This document shows positions 15,738 to 23,441 of a stretch of 34,335 bases of DNA, one piece after another. The notes under the pieces are model-generated. The model was not told where the DNA came from. It saw nothing but the letters and a program-made list of their open reading frames with translations, and did no database searches. Numbering within the stretch: the first letter of the stretch is position 1; every line of letters starts with the position of its first letter. The stretch comes from an uncultured Tateyamaria sp. Lineage in GTDB: Bacteria; Pseudomonadota; Alphaproteobacteria; Rhodobacterales; Rhodobacteraceae. Where the stretch lies: positions 1-34,335 of the forward strand of contig NZ_CANNGP010000041.1 of NCBI RefSeq assembly GCF_947504105.1. Direction: 5' to 3'. The position numbers and the translations under genes were made by a program.

Positions 15738-18458
15738 CTATCCCTTTGGCATCTTCAGCACGACGTTGCGATTGCCTTTCTGGTACCGCAACTCGCTGTC
15801 GCCAATCGCTGACACCCGCCCACCGTCAAAGCGATCGCCCACTTTTACCTTCTGGTAGCGCCCGTTTTTCAACCGCACCAGCGCGCGGCGGTTCGACGGG
15901 GTTCCGTAAACCCCGATCAGGTTCACACGGCTGAGGTTGATGGCGTTACGCACGGTCGCTTCGCGGGTGACAGAGGCCGAAGAAGGGATGGAGGGTGTGA
16001 CCGTCCGGGGGGCTACTGCGGCGACGCGTTGCGGGGCGACCGCCGTGCGGCTGGCGCGGGCAACGACCCGATCAAAATTGCGTGGCCGTGTTGCCGGGCG
16101 GATGGATTGTGCCACTGCCAACGCACTGATCGGTTCGGTGACCTCGCTTTCGACCAAGTTGGTGGTGTCGACATCCTGAACGGCTTCCGCCTCTTGTGGG
16201 GCGGCGGGACGAAGTTGCGGTCGCAGCAGGGCCAGCTCGGACCGCAGCAGACCCCCCAGCGTCGCACGTTCGTTCTGTTCGACCAAATCGCCCGGGCGGG
16301 CACGGGGCCGGGCCTGCGCCAGTGCGGTCGTGTCGGGTGCGCTGCGCGCCTCAGGGACGTCCTGTTGTTGCTGAAGGGCTGCCGGCGGTTTGAGTGGTGG
16401 AGACCCCAGGAACACTGTGAAGCCATCGGGGCTGAGCGCGCCATCCTCGGTTGGAACAACCCGCCCATTGTCGTCAAACGCAAAGCGCGTGCCCGATGCC
16501 GGGGGGGATGCGATGTCGGGCAGGGCCACATCGGTCAGATAGGACTGCGTGGCCGGCAAAGCGATGGCGTCAAGTGCGGGGCTAACCGGATCGATTCCTG
16601 TCACATAGAGATCTTCAAGAACGATCAGATCGGACGGCAACGGCGGAATTTGAGGCGCTTGAGGCCAGATACCCGTGACGGCATAACGCGCTTCGAGCGC
16701 AGCACTATCGAGCTCTTCCTGCTCGGTCGGGTTCGGTTGTGGGTCGCGCAACGCATCAAGAACGGCGGTATCTTCTGCGGTCAACCCATCGGCGCTGAGG
16801 CCTTCGTTCAGCGTCGCGACGATCAGCTCATCGCCCGTCTGTTCGGTCGGCTCAAGCTCAACGGTGGCGCCCACATCTTCGGCCAGCGTTTGCCCTGCAT
16901 CGGCAGGCAGGGTCGACGCGAGCGTCCGTTCGCGTTTGGGAAAGAGCTTGGCCAACCCGTCATCCAGAAAGACCGATGCCCATGCGGACACACCGGCAAG
17001 AAATACAAGTAGGATGACGGTCAGGATAAGGCCCAGAAAGCGTGGCTTGCCGCCCACTTGTGCTTCCGTCCGCGCCCCAAACACCGTCATGCGTTGCGCT
17101 TCGGCGTCCGTCGCAGCGGCAGCGGGGACGGGCGTTGCCAAGCCCGCTGCAGGCGTCGGCTGGATGGCCGGGGGCGCGGGCGGTATGCGCTTGGGTTTCC
17201 GCCGGGACAGGAAACCGCTGCTTTCTTCGGGCGCTTTTTTCGGCGCTGGCGGGTCGGCCGGTGGCAGGTCTTCGATGGGCGGGGCGGGGCGGAGGCTTTT
17301 GGCTGCTGCCTGCTGTGGGCTAAGCGTTGGCGCCTTACCTGCCGCTACATCGGCGACGTTCAGTCGAGGGGCGGGTCGTGATGTGGGTGGCTCGCGGGTG
17401 ACGCCGCCCAGCGGTGCAGCAGATGTGGCTTCCGGCGTTGCGCGGCGGCGTGTTGCGAACCCCATGAGCGGTGACGCATCATCGGATGCGCCGTCTTTTT
17501 CCGGGGCGATTTCTGTGGGGTCGTCCTCGGCCTCGATGTCTTTGGTCTGTGGTGCGGGCTTTTCGGTCGTGTCGGTCGCAGATGTCTTGTCCGGCTTGAT
17601 TTCTTTATCTTTTGCCGTGGTTTCTGCAGGCTCGGCATCATTCTTTTTTGCCATGAGGACGTTGTTTGATGCTTCTCCGTCGCTGTCCTGCGGTGCGGTT
17701 GTTACATCGTCGGATGGCGGTGGTTTTGCAGCGTCGGGGGGTGTCGGAGCGTCACTCTCGTTGGATGGTGCCTCTGCCTTGTGTTCTCCTGCGCTCCCGG
17801 CTCGCGAGGCAGGGGTTTCGGGCTTGGCTTTCCCCCCTTTGGGAGCAGGCTCAGGCGCTGTGTCCTCGACCTTTTGATCTGGCTTTGAGTCAGCTCTTTC
17901 CGGTTCTGGCGCGTGCGATACAATGACAACGCGAATGCCGTCCGGTTCGACACGTGCACCCTTGGCCAAGATGTTGGAGGCGTGCGCCGTCTGGCCAAAG
18001 AACGGTTCACCCAGAAACCCCTGACCGTCGGGTGCGGCAACGAAACTCACTGGCTGAAAGCGATACTCGACGGCAAAAGCCTCGGCTTCCTTTAGCGTTT
18101 CGCGCGCAACGGCAGCGACATGCGTCTTGTCTCCGTCGATCGAGATGTCGAAGGCCAGCGCATCAACTGCGTAAGGGGTGGCGCCGTCAAGCGCCTCGCG
18201 CGCTGCGGCGCGGCGCGTGTCGTCGTCCACATCTCCGGTATCGATGGTGAGATACTTGATCTGATCATCCGGAATGATCAGCTTTGTACGGACCCGCTTT
18301 CGTTTCACCTCGCCCGCCTTTTGGCGCAGGACCTTGAGGTCGTCAGCAAGGTTGCCGGTGCCGACATCAACTGTGCCCACTTCACGCCAACCTCCTGCTG
18401 CGCGGTGCAGCAGTCGGATCCCGTCAAAGGACAAGGAAAGCGCAAATTCAGGCTTCAT
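15738..18458 (-). CDS. Bitopic membrane protein: GspL/PilM-like N terminus, PilP/GspC-like C terminus
   Basis: A 906-residue protein with one membrane helix at about 474-497. Residues 1-165 have the rhythm of the cytoplasmic GspL/PilM domain: F-A-L-S-L-S-F-D-G-I-R-L-L, then L-I-I-P-D-D-Q-I-K-Y-L-T-I, an A-A-R-E-A-L helix, and V-A-A-V-A-R-E-T-L-K-E-A. Residues 175-470 are Pro/Ala/Glu/Lys-rich and disordered. After the helix come a long low-complexity periplasmic part and a compact C-terminal domain (about 840-906, I-G-V-Y-G-T-P through L-K-M-P-K-G) like the PilP/GspC homology region that contacts secretins. No other pilus or type II secretion gene is nearby. The ATG at 18458 starts the homologous part. 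The domain calls rest on pattern alone, so the role is uncertain. Confidence 0.7.
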   Translation of the reverse strand: MKPEFALSLSFDGIRLLHRAAGGWREVGTVDVGTGNLADDLKVLRQKAGEVKRKRVRTKLIIPDDQIKYLTIDTGDVDDDTRRAAAREALDGATPYAVDALAFDISIDGDKTHVAAVARETLKEAEAFAVEYRFQPVSFVAAPDGQGFLGEPFFGQTAHASNILAKGARVEPDGIRVVIVSHAPEPERADSKPDQKVEDTAPEPAPKGGKAKPETPASRAGSAGEHKAEAPSNESDAPTPPDAAKPPPSDDVTTAPQDSDGEASNNVLMAKKNDAEPAETTAKDKEIKPDKTSATDTTEKPAPQTKDIEAEDDPTEIAPEKDGASDDASPLMGFATRRRATPEATSAAPLGGVTREPPTSRPAPRLNVADVAAGKAPTLSPQQAAAKSLRPAPPIEDLPPADPPAPKKAPEESSGFLSRRKPKRIPPAPPAIQPTPAAGLATPVPAAAATDAEAQRMTVFGARTEAQVGGKPRFLGLILTVILLVFLAGVSAWASVFLDDGLAKLFPKRERTLASTLPADAGQTLAEDVGATVELEPTEQTGDELIVATLNEGLSADGLTAEDTAVLDALRDPQPNPTEQEELDSAALEARYAVTGIWPQAPQIPPLPSDLIVLEDLYVTGIDPVSPALDAIALPATQSYLTDVALPDIASPPASGTRFAFDDNGRVVPTEDGALSPDGFTVFLGSPPLKPPAALQQQQDVPEARSAPDTTALAQARPRARPGDLVEQNERATLGGLLRSELALLRPQLRPAAPQEAEAVQDVDTTNLVESEVTEPISALAVAQSIRPATRPRNFDRVVARASRTAVAPQRVAAVAPRTVTPSIPSSASVTREATVRNAINLSRVNLIGVYGTPSNRRALVRLKNGRYQKVKVGDRFDGGRVSAIGDSELRYQKGNRNVVLKMPKG

Positions 18459-18619
18459 GTCTGGCCCATAGCAAGTGCGTGTTCGGAACGGAACACCGAG
18501 GGTTGTTAGGCAAAGAATAAAGCAGGTCTTTGCCCATGCAAACAAAAAGCCGCGTGACCTGCTTGTGTCGATGCCACGCACGCGGGAAATGTGGGGCAAG
18601 AGAGAGATTGGAGATTGTC

Positions 18620-19297
18620 ATGAAACTATCTTTAGTAAGCGCTGCGATCTGGATGATGCTGGCAGGCATTGTGGCCGCGCAGGACCAAGGGCCTGTCTTG
18701 TCCGTAACCGGCCAAGGCGACGTGGCCGTTGCCCCGGATATGGCGGTGATTTCACTGGGCGTTGTGCATGTCGACAAGACTGCGGGCGATGCCATGGCCA
18801 AGGTCAGTGCGGATGCGACCGCATTGATTGCGGTGCTGTCCGAACAGGGTATCGAGGCACGGGATATCCAGACGTCGCAATTGAACGTCAATCCGGTCTG
18901 GAGCAGCTACGACTCGACCGATCGCAAGATCACCGGGTTCGAGGCGCGCAATGCCGTGACCGTGCGCGTGCGCAATCTTGATGGTCTGGGCGGCGTTTTG
19001 GATCAGGTTCTGGAAGTCGGGGCCAACACCTTCAACGGTTTGCAGTTCCAGTTGCAGGATCCGAGTGCTGCGGAAGCCAAAGCACGCGCCGCCGCCGTGC
19101 AGGATGCCATGGCAAAGGCAACGCAGTTGAGTGAAGCTGCGGGTGCGAGCCTTGGGACCATTCTGTCCCTGAGCGAGTCCGGTCAATCGCCGCGACCAGA
19201 GATGTTTGCGGCTGCGCGGTCTGCTGATTTGCCCATCGCTGCAGGAGAGTTGGTTGTAACGGCGCGCGTTATGATGAGCTATTCGCTCGCGCCATAA
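18620..19297 (+). CDS. Periplasmic SIMPL (DUF541) domain protein
   Basis: A 225-residue exported protein. A short signal peptide (M-K-L-S-L then a hydrophobic stretch ending V-A-A-Q) is followed by a SIMPL domain. This starts V-L-S-V-T-G-Q-G-D-V-A-V-A-P-D, the usual opening of this family, and ends V-V-T-A-R-V-M-M-S-Y-S-L. SIMPL proteins are periplasmic or surface proteins; some have been linked to oxidative stress resistance, but the biochemical role is unsettled. The ATG at 18620 has GGAGA upstream and gives a proper signal peptide. It is divergent from the 906-residue gene, 161 bases apart, and ends before a strong hairpin. Confidence 0.85.
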   Translation: MKLSLVSAAIWMMLAGIVAAQDQGPVLSVTGQGDVAVAPDMAVISLGVVHVDKTAGDAMAKVSADATALIAVLSEQGIEARDIQTSQLNVNPVWSSYDSTDRKITGFEARNAVTVRVRNLDGLGGVLDQVLEVGANTFNGLQFQLQDPSAAEAKARAAAVQDAMAKATQLSEAAGASLGTILSLSESGQSPRPEMFAAARSADLPIAAGELVVTARVMMSYSLAP

Positions 19298-19336
19298 ACG
19301 CAGGGGCCTGTGCGCAGCTGGCCTTGTTGTGAGTGG

Positions 19337-19369
19337 AAAGAGGCGCCGGGTTCATCCCGGCGCCTCTTT
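19337..19369. terminator. Bidirectional terminator between SIMPL gene and metY
   Basis: AAAGAGGCGCCGGG at 19337-19350 and CCCGGCGCCTCTTT at 19356-19369 form a perfect 14-base stem with a five-base loop. Because the stem itself ends in AAA/TTT, it gives a short U-run on both strands. It sits between convergent genes, 11 bases from the metY stop. Confidence 0.88.
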
Positions 19370-19379
19370 GCCTTTGGGT

Positions 19380-20672
19380 TTAGCTGGTGGCCTTTGACAG
19401 CGCCTGATCCAGGTCGGCGATCAGATCATCTGCATCCTCGATCCCGATAGAGACACGGACCACTTCTGGTGCAGCACCGGCTGCGCGTTGCTGTTCCTCC
19501 GTGAGCTGACGGTGCGTGGTCGAAGCCGAGTGGATGATCAGTGATCGTGCATCGCCCAAGTTCGCCACGTGGCTGAAGATTTCCAGCGCATTCACCAATT
19601 TCACGCACGCGTCGTAGCCGCCCTTGACCGCAAAGGTGAATAGACCGCCCGCGCCGCGGGGGCAGATCTTTTTCACCCGGTCAAAATAGGGTGAGGATTT
19701 GAGACCCGCATAGGTGACGTAGTCGACACGGTCGTCCTTCTCGAGCCACCCCGCGATCTTGACCGCGTTCTCGACGTGGCGGTCCATGCGCAGTGACAGT
19801 GTTTCGGTGCCCATAAGCGTGTAGTGCGCTGCTTGCGGGTTCATCGTCATGCCCAGATCGCGCAGGCCGATGGCAATGCCGTGGAAGGTGAAGGCCAGCG
19901 GACCGAATGTCTCGTGGAACTTCAGGCCGTGATAGGCAGGCTCTGGTTGGCTGAGTGATGGGAACTTGTCATTGGCAGACCAGTCGAAGGTGCCGCTGTC
20001 CACAACGCACCCACCTGTGACCGTGCCGTTTCCGGTCAGGTACTTGGTTGTCGAATGTACGACCAGCGTTGCGCCATGTTCGATGGGGCGGCACAGGTAT
20101 GGCGTGGCCGATGTGTTGTCGACGACCAACGGGATTTCAGCCTCATCGGCAATGGCTGAAATGGCGTCGAGGTCGGTGATGTAGCCGCCGGGGTTGGCGA
20201 TGGCTTCGCAGAATACGGCGCGGGTCTTGTCATTGATGGCGGCCTTGACGGCATCAAGGTCGTCGAAGTCGACGAAGGTGGCTTCCCACCCGAAGCGCTT
20301 GATGGTCTGGCCGAACTGCGTGATGGTCCCGCCATAGAGCCGGGTGGATACGACCACGTTCAGACCGGGTGCCATCAGCGGGAAAAGCGCCATGATCTGT
20401 GCCGCGTGACCGGACGAGCAGCAGACGGCACCTGCACCGCCCTCGAGCGTTGCAATCCGTTCCTGCAGAACGGCAACGGTTGGATTGGTCAGGCGAGAGT
20501 AGATGTAGCCTACCTCTTGCAGGTTGAAGAGGGCGGCGGCGTGTTCTGCATCGCGAAAGACAAAGGCAGTCGATTGATAGATTGGCGTTTGCCGTGCGCC
20601 GGTGGCTGGATCCGGCCGGGCGCCTGCGTGAATTTGAAGGGTGTCGAAGCCGTATTTGGGGCCGTCGGTCAT
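19380..20672 (-). CDS. metY: O-acetylhomoserine sulfhydrylase / aminocarboxypropyltransferase
   Basis: A 430-residue PLP enzyme of the Cys/Met metabolism family that makes homocysteine from O-acetylhomoserine and sulfide, feeding methionine synthesis. The PLP lysine is Lys210 in H-S-T-T-K-Y-L-T-G-N-G-T. Other family marks are I-Y-S-R-L-T-N-P-T near 57-65, S-S-G-H-A-A near 86-91 and V-V-D-N-T near 183-187; length is typical. The GAGGTG Shine-Dalgarno (20688-20683 on the minus strand) lies 10 bases before the ATG. This site is part of a predicted leader RNA structure, so translation is probably controlled. The gene follows a small hypothetical gene on the same strand. Confidence 0.94.
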   Translation of the reverse strand: MTDGPKYGFDTLQIHAGARPDPATGARQTPIYQSTAFVFRDAEHAAALFNLQEVGYIYSRLTNPTVAVLQERIATLEGGAGAVCCSSGHAAQIMALFPLMAPGLNVVVSTRLYGGTITQFGQTIKRFGWEATFVDFDDLDAVKAAINDKTRAVFCEAIANPGGYITDLDAISAIADEAEIPLVVDNTSATPYLCRPIEHGATLVVHSTTKYLTGNGTVTGGCVVDSGTFDWSANDKFPSLSQPEPAYHGLKFHETFGPLAFTFHGIAIGLRDLGMTMNPQAAHYTLMGTETLSLRMDRHVENAVKIAGWLEKDDRVDYVTYAGLKSSPYFDRVKKICPRGAGGLFTFAVKGGYDACVKLVNALEIFSHVANLGDARSLIIHSASTTHRQLTEEQQRAAGAAPEVVRVSIGIEDADDLIADLDQALSKATS

Positions 20673-20680
20673 GTCTTTCT

Positions 20681-20749
20681 CCCACCTCTGGCGTCAAGCG
20701 CCGGGTCAATTGCATCGCCTGCATGGTTAGGCAATGCAACGGAGGTGGG
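20681..20749 (-). ncRNA. Candidate regulatory leader RNA of metY (three-way junction sequestering the SD)
   Basis: On the minus strand the leader can pair into three stems. P1 is CCCACCTC (20749-20742) with GAGGTGGG (20688-20681), 8 pairs. P2 is an 11-pair stem (20739-20729 with 20720-20710) with one G-U pair and an 8-base loop. P3 is GGCG/CGCC (20702-20690) with loop CTTGA. The joints are short (2, 7 and 1 bases). The 3' strand of P1 contains the GAGGTG ribosome binding site of metY, so closing P1 would block translation. The one irregular pair in P2 is G-U on the minus strand but C-A on the plus strand, which favours minus-strand RNA. It does not match the SAM-II or SAM/SAH patterns I remember. 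It could be an undescribed riboswitch or a protein-bound leader. Confidence 0.55.
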
Positions 20750-20774
20750 CAAGGGCCGGCTGGTCTTGGATGCC

Positions 20775-21212
20775 TCAGGCCGACTGCATCAATGGCAGGG
20801 ACGCACAGACCTCGGGAAAGCCGATGGACGTGTAGTCGATCATCTCGATCTTTGGATACATCGCCATCCTGTCCTGAAAAATCGCATAACGCACTTGGCT
20901 GGTGCATTTCAGTGCACCCATGTCGTCGAAGTGGTCCCACTCGGTCCAGATCTGGGAATACCCTTTGTTCGGGATGCCGGTGGCCACCACGCGCGGCGTG
21001 ATTTGCGTGATCCTGGATTTGCGGGCCACGCCCCGATACAGCTCAAGCGCTTCGATAAGCACGCCAGACGAACCGAAGACCAGCAACTCGCCTCTTGTAT
21101 AAAGAGGGAGGGGGTAGGTGAAGTAATCGACAAGTAGATCCAGCCGGTCGTTACAAAATGCGTGCGATAGTGTCGTCAAAAAACGGTTAACGGATTGCGT
21201 CATCTCGGCCAT
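20775..21212 (-). CDS. SnoaL/NTF2-like small protein of unknown function
   Basis: A 145-residue protein with no signal peptide. The order of elements (N-terminal helices with F-L-T-T-L-S-H-A-F, D-Y-F-T-Y-P-L-P-L-Y, a central helix A-L-E-L-Y-R-G-V-A-R, then strands including W-T-E-W-D-H-F-D and V-R-Y-A-I-F) suggests the NTF2/SnoaL cone-shaped fold. Many such proteins bind or isomerise small molecules, but no catalytic residues can be assigned. A second in-frame ATG at 21203 is possible. It lies upstream of the metY leader on the same strand, and its own upstream region carries a palindrome. Confidence 0.7.
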   Translation of the reverse strand: MAEMTQSVNRFLTTLSHAFCNDRLDLLVDYFTYPLPLYTRGELLVFGSSGVLIEALELYRGVARKSRITQITPRVVATGIPNKGYSQIWTEWDHFDDMGALKCTSQVRYAIFQDRMAMYPKIEMIDYTSIGFPEVCASLPLMQSA

Positions 21213-21234
21213 CCAAATGTTTAGGGATCAGGTT

Positions 21235-21254
21235 TTAATTGACCGACCAATTAA
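21235..21254. promoter_or_regulatory. Inverted repeat TTAATTG-N6-CAATTAA
   Basis: A perfect 7-base inverted repeat with a six-base spacer (ACCGAC) lies 22 bases upstream of the SnoaL-like gene start. The arrangement is typical of a dimeric regulator site, for example of the TetR type. No regulator gene is adjacent. Confidence 0.4.
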
Positions 21255-21339
21255 TTTCCTGTGACGCGTTTGTAAGGGGGAAAACGACACAATTCGTCTC
21301 ATAATTGTCGCGCGCAAAGTTTTGACGCAGCGTAACCGG

Positions 21340-22347
21340 TCAGCGCATCCAGAACCCGTTGGATTTGATCCGGTTGCGAATGGCCTGTTCGCGCCTTGGC
21401 ATGTCGTTCTGGTCGAAGAGCGCCCGCACCTTTGCACCGCGCCCCTGAAAAACCATCCGTTTGATCGGATCGTATCCCTTGAGGACTTTCTTGATCTTGT
21501 TGGGGGCGGTGACCTCTTCCAGCGTGTCGATGACGGTCTGACTTTCACGCGCGTAAAGAAGAGGGAAGATGCGGTAGTGACAGGTGACATCACCGTCGAG
21601 ATAGTTGTGCACGGCACTGTCGCGCCCACCGCCAAAGCTGTGGATCACAAGCGGCAGCGCCACCTGATCCAGCCACGGATCAAGCGGCTGGCAGACCAGC
21701 GGTGCCGGTGGGGTGTCGCGGATCGCCAATGCGTATTCAAGAAAGCGGGCGCCAAATGCATGGGGGCACGCGCCAAAGAAGAAGCCTGCGTTGAAATACA
21801 GATAGCGCTTCCAATACTCGTCAGGCTCGCTTGTATCGAGGCTGGATTCGAAATCCAGACCGAAGGCGTCGTAAAGTGATTTCCAGATATCTGAATAACC
21901 GGGGCCATAAAGCTCGATCTGTGGCCACGTGCCCTCCCGTCTCAAGGACGCGGACGGGTAGTCAAAGTCAAATGGCACCGCGTCAAGATCGCCCAGCACA
22001 AGCGTATCGCTGTCAAAGAACACAAACGGCTCACCCTCGGGCAGGGCTGTCAGCATCTCGATCTTATTGCCGTAGGGATAATACGCGCCGAAATGGTGGT
22101 TTTGAAATTCAACCACCTCGGCCTCCAAAGTTTCCAATGCTTCCCGCACGTCGCCCGTCATGCGGGGGTCTTTGGGCCATATCGGTCCGGGTTGCGGTTC
22201 GGCAATGAATATGCGCCCGGAAAAGTTGGGGCTTTTGGCTCGTAGGGATGCGACAAACAGCAAAGCCTCGTAGCCAAGTCGCCCGGACTGACCGACAAGG
22301 GCAATATTGAACGTGGGCGGTGCCGATTTCTTGGGTGTGCGTGCCAT
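21340..22347 (-). CDS. GT-A fold glycosyltransferase-like protein
   Basis: A 335-residue soluble protein. The N terminus (F-N-I-A-L-V-G-Q-S-G-R-L-G-Y-E-A-L-L-F-V) and the F-F-D-S-D-T-L-V-L-G-D-L motif at about 110-121 match GT-A nucleotide-sugar transferases related to family 8. The D-S-D at 112-114 is the metal/nucleotide-sugar site. A conserved-looking N-A-G-F-F-F-G and D-P-W-L-D-Q follow. Donor, acceptor and pathway cannot be told; no capsule or LPS cluster surrounds it. It lies 78 bases downstream of the four-gene membrane operon and may be its last member or separately transcribed. Confidence 0.75.
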   Translation of the reverse strand: MARTPKKSAPPTFNIALVGQSGRLGYEALLFVASLRAKSPNFSGRIFIAEPQPGPIWPKDPRMTGDVREALETLEAEVVEFQNHHFGAYYPYGNKIEMLTALPEGEPFVFFDSDTLVLGDLDAVPFDFDYPSASLRREGTWPQIELYGPGYSDIWKSLYDAFGLDFESSLDTSEPDEYWKRYLYFNAGFFFGACPHAFGARFLEYALAIRDTPPAPLVCQPLDPWLDQVALPLVIHSFGGGRDSAVHNYLDGDVTCHYRIFPLLYARESQTVIDTLEEVTAPNKIKKVLKGYDPIKRMVFQGRGAKVRALFDQNDMPRREQAIRNRIKSNGFWMR

Positions 22348-22425
22348 GTGCCTGCCGATATGCGTTTTCGCGATTTTGTCGGGACTATACGCGGCGCGCG
22401 GGAACGGAAAAAGCCCCAGATCGGG

Positions 22426-22689
22426 TCATTCTGGTGGCCGATACAAAAGATCGTAAAGTTTTTGCAGGCCGGTCAGGATCAGGAACGCCCCAACGGCCCA
22501 GATCAGCAGCTCGAACGGGGCGAGATCCGTTCCGCGCAGCCATTGACCCAGAAGCCCGCCCTGCGGGCGCAGCGCGTCCACGCCAAACAGGCCATCGCGG
22601 GGCCACAGACGCAGGTACCAGAACCGCGATACATAGAACAAAGCAGCAGCTGTCACTGCGGCGATGATCAGCCAAAGGGCGCGCTTCAT
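22426..22689 (-). CDS. Small two-helix membrane protein
   Basis: An 87-residue protein with two membrane helices, roughly residues 4-20 and 58-75, joined by a loop rich in Gly, Arg and Trp. I do not recognise the family. Its ATG overlaps the stop of the preceding gene by four bases (ATGA), so it is the last member of the coupled operon starting at 24879. It may be a structural subunit of the membrane complex built by its neighbours. Confidence 0.7.
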   Translation of the reverse strand: MKRALWLIIAAVTAAALFYVSRFWYLRLWPRDGLFGVDALRPQGGLLGQWLRGTDLAPFELLIWAVGAFLILTGLQKLYDLLYRPPE

Positions 22690-23441
22690 TCCGTCACCTC
22701 GATCGTGTCCATGTCGATCTCCCAGACCAACAGGTCACCGTGCTTGGTGATCTCGCCCTCGGCGGTGATGAATTGGGCCACGTGGTCATAGGCTTCGCGG
22801 GGCAGACGTGTGCCGTCCGGGCCGACGACCAGCAGAAACTCTTCGCCCAGCACGGGCTGGGTCGAGACAAATATGGGTGGCACGTCGCCCAGCAGGCACA
22901 GGTTGGCACAGGCCTTGTGCGCCAGCCCGCGCCCCGGGCGCATTGCCCCGGCAAGGCACTTGCCGTCGCAAATCTCGCCCGCCAGTTTCCAGCGGCCCTG
23001 AGGTTCCGGGGTGATATCGGGGGCGTCACCTTCGACGGCTTGTATTCCGTTCCGGCCACCGCGCAGTTGCATCATGTATAGATCGCCACGCTCTAGCACG
23101 GTGCCCGATACCTGCGCCAGTTGCCCATTGAGCGGCATGGCACGACCATCGACACCGGATTTGCCGCCCGCCGTCATCATGAAGCTGTCGCCGGGCTTTA
23201 TCCGGTCATTGCCCTCGGTCACGTGGATCACGGGGTAGGGGGTCACCTCGACCACACCGGTCACCGTCTGGCGGCCATAGTCGAAGCGGAAGGCACCGGG
23301 ACCGGGATCGTCCTGCGCGGCCCCCATCAGAAAGCCCGCGCCACCCAAGCCCGCAATAAGCAGAATGCACGCAGTCAGCAGGAAGGTCCGCAAAGGGCCC
23401 GGGGCAGGCAGGTAGCCAACGAAAAATGGTTTCTCACTCAT
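22686..23441 (-). CDS. Membrane-anchored protein with CDGKC and CANLC motifs
   Basis: A 251-residue protein with one N-terminal membrane helix (about 17-40) and a large periplasmic domain. The notable part is residues 154-190: G-E-I-C-D-G-K-C, A-M-R-P-G-R-G, H-K-A-C-A-N-L-C and then V-P-P-I-F-V. The four cysteines (158, 162, 178, 182) in two C-x3-C pairs, with His175 nearby, could bind a metal or cluster or form disulfides. I recall similar proteins next to Rieske genes but no defined function. Both ends overlap neighbouring genes by ATGA, so expression is coupled to the Rieske protein. Confidence 0.72.
   Translation of the reverse strand: MSEKPFFVGYLPAPGPLRTFLLTACILLIAGLGGAGFLMGAAQDDPGPGAFRFDYGRQTVTGVVEVTPYPVIHVTEGNDRIKPGDSFMMTAGGKSGVDGRAMPLNGQLAQVSGTVLERGDLYMMQLRGGRNGIQAVEGDAPDITPEPQGRWKLAGEICDGKCLAGAMRPGRGLAHKACANLCLLGDVPPIFVSTQPVLGEEFLLVVGPDGTRLPREAYDHVAQFITAEGEITKHGDLLVWEIDMDTIEVTE

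Noticed and set aside
16029-17877. Long plus-strand open frames opposite the 906-residue gene
   Set aside because: They are antisense shadows produced by GC-rich codons; they lack recognisable domains and ribosome binding sites.
20710-20739. Rho-independent terminator in the metY leader
   Set aside because: The 11-pair hairpin is not followed by a U-run and fits better as P2 of the leader structure.
20673-20774. SAM-II or SAM/SAH riboswitch in the metY leader
   Set aside because: The leader has a three-way junction rather than the short pseudoknot those classes need, and the conserved bases I remember are not present.
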